From Pseudomonadota bacterium (lineage in GTDB: Bacteria; Pseudomonadota; Gammaproteobacteria; Steroidobacterales; Steroidobacteraceae): a stretch of DNA of 64,000 bases. The translations under genes were made by a program, and so were the position numbers. The stretch covers positions 124,001-188,000 of the forward strand of contig JAKBCE010000002.1 in the NCBI GenBank assembly GCA_021808195.1, given 5' to 3'. Below are positions 18,907-27,660 of this stretch, in pieces. Under the pieces are notes generated by a model, which made no database searches, had not been told where the DNA came from, and saw only the letters and a list, made by a program, of their open reading frames with translations. The stretch's first letter is position 1. Each line of letters begins with the position of its first letter.

Positions 18907-20517
18907 ATGCACCGACGCGGATTTCTGCGCAGCAGCGCGGCGAGTCTGGCCGCGATTGCCCCCTGGCCCCTGGAGTTCACGCACAAGAAGCGGCCGCAGG
19001 GTCCGGTACTTGGCGTGAAGCACTTCGGCACGCCGAGGCCGTTCTCGTTCGCCTGGCTGAAATCACTCGCGCACGCGATGTCGCTCACCGTGTACAGCGA
19101 GCCGGTGGCACCGCTGCCGCCGGCGATCCAAAAGCTCTCCTGGGACCAGTGGGAATCGATCACCTACCGCGAGCACCGTACGCTCTGGTACGAGGACGAT
19201 CTGTTCTTTCGCATTCGCTTCGATCACCTCGGCTTCACGATGACCCGGCCGGTGCGCATGTTCGCGCTCGATCAGGGCATCGCGCGGCAGATCCTGTTCG
19301 ACCCGAACCTGTTCGATTACAGCCACTCGGGCCTGAAGCCGAAGCAGATCCCGCAGAACCTCGGCTTTTCCGGCTTCAATGTACTGTTTCATAGCAACTG
19401 GGCCGATGACCGCGCCGTATTCCAGGGCGCCTCCTACTTCCGGGCCGTCGACGGCAGCGGACAGTACGGCATGTCCCAGCGCGGCCTCGCGATCGACACC
19501 GGCATGCCGCAGCCGGAGGAGTTCCCGGACTTCGTTGCCTTCTACCTGCAAAAGCCCTCGCCGAACTCGACGCTGCTCACCGTGTACGCGCTGCTCGACT
19601 CGCCGAGCGTCGCGGGCGCATACCGATTCATCATCGACGTTGCCTCTACTTTGGTGATGGACGTGGATTTCACGCTCTATCCGCGCAAGCAGATCGCACG
19701 GCTCGGCATCGCGCCCGGCACCAGCATGTACCTCGTCGGGGAAAACGACCACCGGGTTGCCGATGACTGGCGGCCGCAGATTCACGACTCCGACGGGCTG
19801 CAGATGCACACCGGGGTCGGAGAGTGGATCTGGCGACCGCTCACCAACCCGAGCGTGCTGCGCGTGAACTCCTACCTCGACGACAATCCGCGTGGCTTCG
19901 GTCTGATGCAGCGCGATCACGTGTTCGCCGATTATCAGGACGACGGCGTCTGGTACAACCGCCGGCCGAGCTGCTGGGTCGCCCCGAAAGGCGCCTGGGG
20001 CAAGGGTGCGGTGATGTTGGTGGAGATCCCAACCGTTGACGAGACGATGGATAACATCGTGGCGTTCTGGAATCCGGCCGAGGAAATCGTCCCGGGCCGC
20101 CAGTACGAGTACGGCTACCGGCTCTACTGGTGTCACGACAATCCCTTCAAATCGCATCTGGCGCACGTGCAGGCGACGCGCGACGGCATCGGCGGCATCG
20201 TCGGGCAGAAGCGCAGCGAATTCTCCTGGCGCTTCGTGGTCGATTTCATCGGCGGCGATCTGCCGCTGCTTGCGCCGCAGGAGCCGGTCACCGCGGTGAT
20301 CAGCACCTCGCACGGCCGCATCCAGTTAGTCTCGGCACGCCCGTTGCTGCCGATCAAGGGCTGGCGCGCCATGTTCGATCTGGTGCCCGAGGAGGCGCTC
20401 GAGCCGATTGACCTCAGGCTGTACCTCGCCCTCGACGGTCAGGCGCTGAGTGAAACCTGGATGTATCAGTACACCCCGCCGGCGCTCACCGTGCAGCGCC
20501 AGTACGTCGGCACCTAG
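18907..20517 (+). CDS. opgD: Glucan biosynthesis protein OpgD (MdoD), Tat substrate
   Basis: Second MdoG-family protein, thought to shape the glucan backbone after OpgH. It begins with a twin-arginine signal (MHRRGFLRSSAASLAA), which separates OpgD from the Sec-exported OpgG. HDSDGLQMHTGVGEWIWRPL and DDNPRGFGLMQRDH repeat the family signatures. Length 536. GAGGA sits 8 bases before the ATG, 19 bases after opgH. Having G, H and D in one operon is a compact arrangement; in E. coli opgD lies apart. Confidence 0.92.
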   Translation: MHRRGFLRSSAASLAAIAPWPLEFTHKKRPQGPVLGVKHFGTPRPFSFAWLKSLAHAMSLTVYSEPVAPLPPAIQKLSWDQWESITYREHRTLWYEDDLFFRIRFDHLGFTMTRPVRMFALDQGIARQILFDPNLFDYSHSGLKPKQIPQNLGFSGFNVLFHSNWADDRAVFQGASYFRAVDGSGQYGMSQRGLAIDTGMPQPEEFPDFVAFYLQKPSPNSTLLTVYALLDSPSVAGAYRFIIDVASTLVMDVDFTLYPRKQIARLGIAPGTSMYLVGENDHRVADDWRPQIHDSDGLQMHTGVGEWIWRPLTNPSVLRVNSYLDDNPRGFGLMQRDHVFADYQDDGVWYNRRPSCWVAPKGAWGKGAVMLVEIPTVDETMDNIVAFWNPAEEIVPGRQYEYGYRLYWCHDNPFKSHLAHVQATRDGIGGIVGQKRSEFSWRFVVDFIGGDLPLLAPQEPVTAVISTSHGRIQLVSARPLLPIKGWRAMFDLVPEEALEPIDLRLYLALDGQALSETWMYQYTPPALTVQRQYVGT

Positions 20518-20539
20518 CCGCCCGCCGGCACGCTGCGCC

Positions 20540-21463
20540 GTGGCAAGCGAGGCGGAACAGCCCGTGGAGGATCTGTGGTCGCAGTGGCTGCTGCACCGGC
20601 GCCACGGCGACGATCCTGACTTCGAGCGCTCGACGCGCGCCATCGTCGAGCGCTACACCGAGCGGGTGCTCGAGGGCGCCCGGCTGCAGCCCGGGGAGGC
20701 CCTCGCCGATGTTGGCGCCGGGGAGGGTCTGCTTGCACTGCGCGCGCTGGAGCGCACCGGCGGTGCACTGCGGGTGTGGCTCACCGATGTGTCCGCGCCG
20801 ATGCTCAGGCACGCCCGGGCGCGGGCGCTCGAGCGCGGAGTGGCCGGGCAGTGCACGTTTTTGCTGGCGCCTGCCGATCGGCTCGAGGGCATCGCAGACG
20901 CCTCGCTCGATGTGGTAGTGACCCGCTCGGTGCTCGCCTACGTTGCCGACAAGGTCGGGGCGCTGCGCGAATTTCAGCGGGTGTTGAAGCCCGGCGGGCG
21001 CATCTCGCTCGCCGAGCCGGTGTTCCAGGACGAGGCGCTCGCCGCGCAGGCGATCCGAACCGTGATCGAGACGACCCCGCCGGCGGCACTGAGTCCGCTG
21101 ATGCCGCTGCTGCACCGCTGGAAGGCCGCGCAATATCCGGATACGGCCGAGAAGATCCGCGCCAGCGCCATCGCCAACTATTCCGAGCGCGATCTGCTGC
21201 GCTTTGCGCAGAACGCGGGCTTCACTCGGGTGCATCTGGAGCTGCATATCGATGCGTTCCCCTCGATGCTGCGCTCGTGGGCGGTGTTCGTGAACAGCTC
21301 CCCGCACCCGCTCGCCCCGCCGCTCGCCCAGATCATGGCCGAGCAGTTCAGCGCCGAGGAACGCGCGCTGTTCGAGCGCAGCATGCGCCCGGTCATCGAG
21401 GACCCGAGCGCAGTCAGCGTCGATCGCATGGTCTACCTGACCGCGCACAAACCGGCCGCCTGA
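20540..21463 (+). CDS. Class I SAM-dependent methyltransferase
   Basis: Predicted soluble methyltransferase. LADVGAGEGLLALRALE is the SAM-binding motif I, VWLTDVSAPML motif II, and LDVVVTRSVLAYVADKVGALREFQRVLKPGGRI the usual motif III/post-III stretch. The substrate is unknown. I use the GTG at 20540, 22 bases after opgD, giving 307 residues; an in-frame ATG at 20450 lies inside opgD and adds a low-complexity stretch. The position suggests co-transcription with opgGHD, so a role in modifying glucans or lipids is possible but unproved. Confidence 0.82.
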   Translation: MASEAEQPVEDLWSQWLLHRRHGDDPDFERSTRAIVERYTERVLEGARLQPGEALADVGAGEGLLALRALERTGGALRVWLTDVSAPMLRHARARALERGVAGQCTFLLAPADRLEGIADASLDVVVTRSVLAYVADKVGALREFQRVLKPGGRISLAEPVFQDEALAAQAIRTVIETTPPAALSPLMPLLHRWKAAQYPDTAEKIRASAIANYSERDLLRFAQNAGFTRVHLELHIDAFPSMLRSWAVFVNSSPHPLAPPLAQIMAEQFSAEERALFERSMRPVIEDPSAVSVDRMVYLTAHKPAA

Positions 21464-21547
21464 GCCGGCACGCCGTTGCCACTCGAGCGTCTCGCCGCGC
21501 CGTAGAATGACGCGCAGCGAACTCGAATGATTCTGAGGCGAGGACAG

Positions 21548-22159
21548 ATGCACCGGTCAGATCCCAAGCCGTACTCCGAGGCCTGCGAGCGCAACCGCGA
21601 GCCGATCCTCGCCGTGCTGCGCCGGCATTTCGCCTCCCGGCGCCACGTGCTCGAGGTCGGCAGCGGCACCGGCCAGCACGCGGTGCACTTCGCCGCCGCC
21701 TTGCCCGGACTCACCTGGCAGACTTCCGATCTGCAGGCCAACCTGCCCGCAATCGAGCAATGGATCAGCGAGTCGGGACTGCCCAACCTGCCGCCGCCGC
21801 TTGCGCTCGATGTCACCGGCCGCTGGCCCGAGGCGCGATTCGATGCGCTGTTCACCGCGAACACCCTGCACATCATGAGCTGGCAAAGCGTGCAGGCCTT
21901 GTTCGCCGCGCTACCGGCCGTGCTGAGCCCGGATGCAATCGTCGCAGTGTACGGGCCGTTCAATTACGACGGCACGTTCACCAGCCCGAGTAATGCGGCC
22001 TTCGATCTGTGGCTGAAACAGCGCTCAGCGCAGAGCGGCATCCGGGAGTTCGCCGCTGTCGATGCGCTCGCCCGCGCCGCCGGTCTGAGGCTGCTTGAGG
22101 ACTGCCCCATGCCCGCCAACAACCGTACGCTCCTCTGGCGCAGCCGCGCGGCGCGCTGA
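21548..22159 (+). CDS. DUF938 family SAM-dependent methyltransferase
   Basis: DUF938 protein, a methyltransferase-like family of unknown substrate. KPYSEACERNREPILAVL opens the domain, LEVGSGTGQHAVHFA is the SAM-binding loop, and FDALFTANTLHIMSW and VAVYGPFNYDGTFTSPSN are family signatures. The ATG at 21548 follows GAGGACAG and gives 203 residues; an ATG 21 bases upstream is less likely. Its stop codon is in a hairpin shared with the convergent ATP-grasp gene. Confidence 0.88.
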   Translation: MHRSDPKPYSEACERNREPILAVLRRHFASRRHVLEVGSGTGQHAVHFAAALPGLTWQTSDLQANLPAIEQWISESGLPNLPPPLALDVTGRWPEARFDALFTANTLHIMSWQSVQALFAALPAVLSPDAIVAVYGPFNYDGTFTSPSNAAFDLWLKQRSAQSGIREFAAVDALARAAGLRLLEDCPMPANNRTLLWRSRAAR

Positions 22160-22173
22160 GCGGCTCAGCGCGC
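22151..22173. terminator. Perfect hairpin over two convergent stop codons
   Basis: 11-base perfect arms GCGCGCTGAGC / GCTCAGCGCGC with one central base. Each arm contains a stop codon: TGA of the DUF938 gene and, on the other strand, TGA of the ATP-grasp gene. Likely a bidirectional terminator, though no T-run is present. Confidence 0.6.
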
Positions 22174-23100
22174 GTTCAGCAGCGCGGCGATGTGCTCGGC
22201 GAAACGTTCGGCAGCGCCGGCGGCAAAACCCAGAAACAGCGACGGTTCGGCGAGCTCGAGCTCGAGGATGAACGGCGCACCGTGCGCATCACGCAACAGG
22301 TCGACCCGCGCATACAGCGGCGGACCGGCCACGCGCCCCGAGGCCGCGAGCACCGCCATCACGCGCTCACCGACAGCCTGCTCGGCCGGTTGCGGCGTCC
22401 GCGGCGTGATGTGCTCGGGGGCGAACAGCGCCCGGGTGGGATCGGCGTCGAGCTGCAGCAGCGGACCTTTGCGAATGGCGTGACTGAACTGCCCGCCGAA
22501 GAACAGCAAAGCCGTCTCGCCGTCACGGTCGACGGCCTCGAGATACGGTTGCAACAGCACGCTGCGCCCGGCCTTGAGCAACTCCGCCGCGTGCGCCTGC
22601 GCCTGCGCGAGCTGCCCGCGGGCGAGCCGGCGCGCCCCACGCGAGCCGGCGCCCACGGCCGGCTTGATCACGAACTCGGCACAGGGCTGCTCGGCCAGAA
22701 AGCGCTCAATCGCCGGGCGCGGCGCCGCCTCGGGCTCGATGAACGAGCTGGCAACGGTCGGCAGCCCCGCAACGGCGAGCTCACGCAGGTAATGCTTATC
22801 GGTGTTCCACTCGACGAGTGCACGCGGGTTGTGCACTCGGGTAAGCACGGCAACGCGCTCGAGCCAGCGGCGAAACTCCACGAGCCGATCGGTGTAGTCC
22901 CAGGTCGAGCGCAGCAGCGCCAGGTCGAACTGCCCCCACGGCACCTGCGGGTCGTCCCAGTCGACGACCTCGGTGTCGATCCCCCGCGCCGCGAGCGCCG
23001 CCTCGAGCAACGGCATGTCCTCGTCGAGTCCGCGCGCGGCGCGCGCACCGACCAGTGCGATGCGGCGCGGGCCGCCTGGGCGCTGCGTCGGGCCGCTCAC
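22165..23100 (-). CDS. ATP-grasp ligase-like protein
   Basis: Predicted ATP-grasp enzyme resembling the RimK/glutathione-synthetase-like group that includes cycloserine-pathway DcsG. LALLRSTWDYTDRLVEFRRWLERV is a hallmark of that group; FVIKPAVGAGSRGARRL is the ATP-binding loop and LELELAEPSLFLGF holds the metal-binding acidic residues. Length 311. The GTG start overlaps the aguB stop by 4 bases. Such enzymes join a carboxylate to an amine or thiol; the substrate here is unknown. Confidence 0.8.
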   Translation of the reverse strand: MSGPTQRPGGPRRIALVGARAARGLDEDMPLLEAALAARGIDTEVVDWDDPQVPWGQFDLALLRSTWDYTDRLVEFRRWLERVAVLTRVHNPRALVEWNTDKHYLRELAVAGLPTVASSFIEPEAAPRPAIERFLAEQPCAEFVIKPAVGAGSRGARRLARGQLAQAQAHAAELLKAGRSVLLQPYLEAVDRDGETALLFFGGQFSHAIRKGPLLQLDADPTRALFAPEHITPRTPQPAEQAVGERVMAVLAASGRVAGPPLYARVDLLRDAHGAPFILELELAEPSLFLGFAAGAAERFAEHIAALLNAR

Positions 23101-24017
23101 TGCGTGCGCCCATCGAGGCTGACGAGCACACCGTACAGATCGGGGCGCCGATCGCGGAACACGAACCAGTTGTCACGCAGGCCGGCAATCTCATTGAGGT
23201 CGAACTCGGCAGTGAGCACCGCATCGCCCGCCTCGGGCGCCTCGGCGATCTTCGCCCCGAACGCATCGGTGATGAAGGAGGAGCCATAGAAGCGGATGTA
23301 GAGCCGCTCGGGGTCCTGCAGCGAGCGTTCCAGACCATAGCGGTTGGCGGCAATGAGCGGCATGAGATTGGCCGCAGCGTGCCCCTGCTGGGTGCGCTGC
23401 CAATGGGCGCGCGAATCGAGCGGTAGCGCCGGCGGGGGCTCAGTGCCGATCGCAGTCGGATACAGCAGCAGTTCCGCGCCGCCGAGCGCCATGGCGCGGG
23501 CCGCCTCGGGAAACCACTGATCCCAGCAGATGCCGACACCGATGCGTCCGTAGCGGGTGGCCCAGACCTTGAAGCCCGTATCCCCCGGGGCGAAGTAGGT
23601 CTTCTCCTGGTAGCCCGGACCGTTCGGGATGTGCGACTTGCGGTACACCCCGAGCAGTGCGCCGTCGGCATCGAGGATGGCGATGGAGTTGAAGTACACC
23701 GGCCCGGCATGCTCGAAGAAGCTGATCGGCAGCACCACGCGCAGCTCCCGGGCGATGGCGCGAAAGTGCTGCACGGCGCGGTTCTCGCTCACGGAGCGCG
23801 CCAGGCGCAGGTGGCGCACGTCCTGCTCGATGCAGAAATAGGGGGTCTCGAACAGCTCGGGCAACAAAATGATCTGTGCGCCGCGCGCGGCGGCCTGACG
23901 CACCAGCGCCTCGGCGGCGGCGATATTCGCCGGCCCGTCCCAGCCGCAGGCCATCTGAATCGCCGCCACGGTGAGGTGCCGAACGGTCGGCTGCAAATGC
24001 TGCGGTCGCTCAATCAT
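23097..24017 (-). CDS. aguB: N-carbamoylputrescine amidase-like nitrilase
   Basis: Carbon-nitrogen hydrolase that cleaves N-carbamoylputrescine to putrescine, the last step of agmatine-derived putrescine synthesis. The catalytic triad is Glu54 (LLPELFE), Lys127 (VYRKSHIPNGPGY) and Cys164 (GICWDQWFPE). Length 306. Unusually, agmatine deiminase aguA, its normal partner, is not beside it. It overlaps the oxidoreductase upstream by 8 bases and the ATP-grasp gene downstream by 4. A related amidase activity on another substrate is possible. Confidence 0.88.
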   Translation of the reverse strand: MIERPQHLQPTVRHLTVAAIQMACGWDGPANIAAAEALVRQAAARGAQIILLPELFETPYFCIEQDVRHLRLARSVSENRAVQHFRAIARELRVVLPISFFEHAGPVYFNSIAILDADGALLGVYRKSHIPNGPGYQEKTYFAPGDTGFKVWATRYGRIGVGICWDQWFPEAARAMALGGAELLLYPTAIGTEPPPALPLDSRAHWQRTQQGHAAANLMPLIAANRYGLERSLQDPERLYIRFYGSSFITDAFGAKIAEAPEAGDAVLTAEFDLNEIAGLRDNWFVFRDRRPDLYGVLVSLDGRTQ

Positions 24018-24987
24018 GTCGGCCGAGCCCCATCAGTTGCCGCGCGGCGAGCGACTCGTTGACCTGCTCGGTGATGCGCATGGCCGTCTCGAGGGCCATC
24101 AGCCCATCCTCGCCGCTCACCACCGGCGGCTTGCCGGTGCGGATCGACTCGAGAAACGCGTCGATCTCGGCCTTGAGCGCATCGCCCTGCTCGAGGCTCT
24201 GCTCCTCGATGCTCACCGGCAGCGACCCGGCAGCCTCGCCCGCAGGACGTTTGCGGATCAACGTGAGGATCTTCTGCTGCAGATCGAGCGACAGATAGGC
24301 ATCGTCCTCGAACAGGCGCATCTTGCGCTCGGTCTTCAGACTGACTCGGCTCGCCGTGGCGTTGACCACGCAGCCGTTGGCGAAACGAATGCGGGCATTG
24401 GCGATGTCGATCGCCTCAGAGAACACCGGCGTGCCCACCGCGTCGATGGACGACACGGGTGCCCCGACGATGGTCTGCACCAGATCGATGTCGTGGATCA
24501 TCAGGTCGAGCACCACGTTCACATCGGTACCGCGCTCCTTATAGGGCGCCAGGCGATGGCACTCGACGAAACGCGGCGCCCGCAGGTACGGCTCGGCGGC
24601 GAGGATCGCGGAGTTGAACCGCTCGAGGTGCCCGACCTGCAGCACCCGCCCCTGCCGGGCGGCCAGATCAATCAGCTCGCGCGCCTCGCGCGCCGTCTCC
24701 GTGATCGGCTTCTCCACCAGCACGTGCGCCCCGGCAAGCAGAAAGTCCCGGGCAATGGCGAAATGCGCCGGTGTCGGGGTGACCACACTCACCGCATCGA
24801 CCTGGCCGAGCAGCTCGCGATAATCGGCGAGCGCCCGGGTTCCCGTCTCGACGGCGACCGATTCGCGCGCCTCGGGGCGTGCATCGACCACCGCCACGAG
24901 CCGGCACTGGGCCGACTGGGCGTATTTCTGCGCATGGAAGCGCCCCAAATAGCCGACACCAATGACGGCTGCCTTGATCTTCTCCAT
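24010..24987 (-). CDS. Gfo/Idh/MocA family oxidoreductase
   Basis: NAD(P)-dependent sugar-type dehydrogenase. Rossmann motif VIGVGYLGRFHAQKYA; the HVLVEKPITETAREA loop has the catalytic EKP lysine; HDIDLVQTIVG follows in the sheet domain. Length 325 from the ATG at 24987; an upstream reading to 25050 adds a poorly conserved stretch. The family also includes UDP-GlcNAc 3-dehydrogenases (GnnA) used for lipid A, which this resembles in general layout, but nothing here settles the substrate. First gene of a three-gene overlapping operon. Confidence 0.85.
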   Translation of the reverse strand: MEKIKAAVIGVGYLGRFHAQKYAQSAQCRLVAVVDARPEARESVAVETGTRALADYRELLGQVDAVSVVTPTPAHFAIARDFLLAGAHVLVEKPITETAREARELIDLAARQGRVLQVGHLERFNSAILAAEPYLRAPRFVECHRLAPYKERGTDVNVVLDLMIHDIDLVQTIVGAPVSSIDAVGTPVFSEAIDIANARIRFANGCVVNATASRVSLKTERKMRLFEDDAYLSLDLQQKILTLIRKRPAGEAAGSLPVSIEEQSLEQGDALKAEIDAFLESIRTGKPPVVSGEDGLMALETAMRITEQVNESLAARQLMGLGRHD

Positions 24988-25091
24988 GGGGCCATTATGA
25001 CCTGCCGCGGCGCGCCGTGCCGCCGGATCGCGCCCCGGCGCGAGGCGCAATCGGACCGTCGGGCGGCTACAGATCGGCTACACTCAGGCCT

Positions 25092-25418
25092 ATGGCGCAA
25101 TCGCCCCCTGAATCATCCGCCGCCCGTGCGATGGCCCCGCCGAGACTGCGCCGAGAGCTGACGCTGCTCGGCGGCGCGCTCGGCGTCGGTGTGCTCATCA
25201 TCCCGCTGCTGATCTGGGTCGCGGGGCACGCCACGCTCGGCGCGTATACGCACGGGGACAGCGGTCCGGGCTTTGGACCGCTCACGCTCTACCGGGATTA
25301 CCTCAGCGGACTCGGCCATGGCTGGATCATGTACTGGCTCGTCGCCATCGGACCGGCGGTCCTGCTCGTTGCGCTCAGGCTGTGGCTCGCGGCAATCCGG
25401 CGACTGCCTCGGGTTTGA
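25092..25418 (+). CDS. Small membrane protein of unknown function
   Basis: 108 residues with two hydrophobic segments (about 25-47 and 83-101), a Ser/Ala/Pro-rich N-terminus and a basic C-terminus, consistent with a two-helix inner-membrane protein. I do not recognise it. Codon use matches its neighbours. Start ATG 25092. It precedes prc by 88 bases on the same strand and may be co-transcribed. Confidence 0.65.
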   Translation: MAQSPPESSAARAMAPPRLRRELTLLGGALGVGVLIIPLLIWVAGHATLGAYTHGDSGPGFGPLTLYRDYLSGLGHGWIMYWLVAIGPAVLLVALRLWLAAIRRLPRV

Positions 25419-25506
25419 CGGACTTGCCGCCCCGCTGCGCGCCCCCTAGCCTTATTCACTCTGCACCCGGCTCTGTGCCTCAGGAACTGTCGCGAGTCCG
25501 CTTACG

Positions 25507-27633
25507 ATGACCCAATCTCTGCGCTTTCGTCTCGGCTGGCTGACCGCCATTGTGGCCGCACTCGCCCTCGGCGGCGCTGCGGTGATGCTGCTGCGCGCGC
25601 CCGCGAGCGCCTCAATTCTGCCTCCCGGGGCACTGGCACCGACCGCCAATCAGCGCGCCATCGCGCGCAAGGTCGCGCGTATCCTGAACGAGTACCAGTA
25701 CAGTCATCCGGACATCGATGCGCATTTCTCGCATCTGGTCTTCGACCGTTACCTGCACTTTCTCGACCCGGAGCACAATTATTTCCTTGCGAGCGACGTG
25801 CAGGGCTTCTCGGCGACCTACCGTAATGATTTCGCTCAGCTGATCGAGGCCGGCAAGCTCGATCCGGCCTTCCTCATCTTTCAGCGCTTCAAAGAGCAGA
25901 GCCAGGCTCACATCCAGTACGCGCTCGGCCTGCTCAACCACGAGCCGAGCTGGACGAGCGACGCCAGCTACCACTTCGACCGCAAGCACGCGCCCTGGCC
26001 GGCCAGCGAGGCGCAGATGGACACGCTGTGGCGCGAGCGGGTCATGAACGAGGAACTCTCGCTGCTGCTGGCGCACAAAACCTGGCCGCAGACGGTGGAC
26101 CTGCTGCGCAAGCGCTACAAGGCCGAGCTGCACCGGATCTCCCAGATCAGCGCCGAGGACGTGTTCGAGGACGTCATGAACGCCTACGCGCTCACGTTCG
26201 ACCCGCACACCAGCTATTTCTCGCCCATGAGTTCCGAGGAATACCGCATCGAGATGAGCCTGAACTACGAGGGCATCGGCGCCTCGCTGCAGATGGACGG
26301 CAATTACGTCTCGGTGGTCAACGTGATTCCCGGCGGTCCGGCCGCGGTGGCGGGCACGCTGAAGCCGAACGACCGCATCACCGGGGTGGGCGAGGGCCGC
26401 CACGGTCCGATCACCGACGTAGTGGGCTGGCGTTTGAGCGATGTGGTGCAGCTGATCCGTGGCAAGGCGGGCACCACCGTGCGGCTGCAGATTCTGCCCG
26501 CCGGGGAGCACACCGGCGGTAAAGAGCAGGTGCTGAGCTTCGTGCGCAACAAGGTCACTCTGAAGGCGCAGGAGGCGCAGAGCAAACTCGCCACCGTGAC
26601 CCGCCACGGCCAGGCCTACAAGATCGGCATCATCACGGTGCCAAGCTTCTACGAGGACGTGCAAGCCGAGGATGCCGGGGAAACCAACTACCGCAGCACC
26701 ACGCGCGATGTGCTGCGCCTGCTGCTGAAACTCGAGAAGCAGCACATCAACGGGCTGGTGCTCGACCTGCGCGATGATGGCGGTGGCTATCTGCCGGAGG
26801 CGCTCGCACTCACCGGGCTGTTCATTCAGCACGGTCCGGTGGTACAGCTGCGCGACCGCAGCGGGCAGATCGAGGTGCTCGATGATCCGGAGAAGGCCCC
26901 CGCCTACGACGGGCCGCTCGCGGTGCTCGTCAACCGCTACAGCGCCTCGGCCTCGGAGATCTTCGCCGGGGCGATCCAGGACTATCATCGCGGCGTGATC
27001 ATCGGTCAGAACACCTTCGGCAAAGGCACGGTGCAGAATCTCATTCCGCTCGACCGGTGGAGCACCAAGCCGATCGACGGGCAGCTCACGGTCACCATCG
27101 GCAAGTTCTACCGCGTCACGGGCCAGAGCACGCAGCACCGCGGCGTCGTGCCGGATGTCGCCCTGCCCTCGCCGATCGATCCGAAGCTGGTCGGGGAGAG
27201 CGCCCTGCCGCGCTCGCTGCCCTGGGACACCATCAACCCGGTTCCCTTCCCCGTGGCCACCGGGTCGGCGGCGGTGCCCTCGATCCCGCAGCTGCGCGCC
27301 GATGAGCTGGCGCGCGAGCGCCACGATCCGAATTTCCAGTGGCTGGTCGGGGACATCCGGCTGATCGACTCGATGCGCGCGCGCAAGTCGGTGTCGCTGA
27401 ACCTGCTCACGCGCAAGAGCGAGCGCCACCGCGAGGACGAGAAGCTGCTCGCGCTCGACAACGAGCGGCGCGCCGCGCTCGGCTTACCGGCACTGAAGCA
27501 ATCGCGTCAGATCGGCGGCAAGAACGACAAGATTCCGGATGTGATCCTGGATCAGGCCGAAGACATCATGGCCGACATGATCCGCCTCAAACAGTCCGCC
27601 GGCACTGCGGTGCAGACCGCCAAGCGCAGCTGA
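25507..27633 (+). CDS. prc: Tail-specific protease Prc (C-terminal processing peptidase)
   Basis: Periplasmic PDZ serine protease that trims or degrades proteins from the C-terminus, including ssrA-tagged and lipoprotein targets, and affects cell-wall hydrolases. N-terminal signal/anchor (about 8-30), TSP N-terminal domain, PDZ region (about 235-330), then the S41 domain with the catalytic dyad Ser481 (NRYSASASEIF) and Lys506 (TFGKGTVQ), and the C-terminal domain. Length 708, close to E. coli Prc (682). Confidence 0.96.
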   Translation: MTQSLRFRLGWLTAIVAALALGGAAVMLLRAPASASILPPGALAPTANQRAIARKVARILNEYQYSHPDIDAHFSHLVFDRYLHFLDPEHNYFLASDVQGFSATYRNDFAQLIEAGKLDPAFLIFQRFKEQSQAHIQYALGLLNHEPSWTSDASYHFDRKHAPWPASEAQMDTLWRERVMNEELSLLLAHKTWPQTVDLLRKRYKAELHRISQISAEDVFEDVMNAYALTFDPHTSYFSPMSSEEYRIEMSLNYEGIGASLQMDGNYVSVVNVIPGGPAAVAGTLKPNDRITGVGEGRHGPITDVVGWRLSDVVQLIRGKAGTTVRLQILPAGEHTGGKEQVLSFVRNKVTLKAQEAQSKLATVTRHGQAYKIGIITVPSFYEDVQAEDAGETNYRSTTRDVLRLLLKLEKQHINGLVLDLRDDGGGYLPEALALTGLFIQHGPVVQLRDRSGQIEVLDDPEKAPAYDGPLAVLVNRYSASASEIFAGAIQDYHRGVIIGQNTFGKGTVQNLIPLDRWSTKPIDGQLTVTIGKFYRVTGQSTQHRGVVPDVALPSPIDPKLVGESALPRSLPWDTINPVPFPVATGSAAVPSIPQLRADELARERHDPNFQWLVGDIRLIDSMRARKSVSLNLLTRKSERHREDEKLLALDNERRAALGLPALKQSRQIGGKNDKIPDVILDQAEDIMADMIRLKQSAGTAVQTAKRS

Positions 27634-27660
27634 GGCGCCGAGCGCCCCGCGGCGCTCAGC
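27629..27660. terminator. Hairpin over the convergent prc and coiled-coil gene stops
   Basis: GCTGA[G]GCGCCG pairs with CGGCGCTCAGC (11 pairs with one bulged G) around a 9-base loop. The outer arms contain the prc TGA and the opposite-strand TGA. Probable two-way terminator. Confidence 0.5.

Noticed and set aside
25612..27429. 605-codon minus-strand open frame
   Set aside because: Antisense shadow of prc with shadow-like composition.
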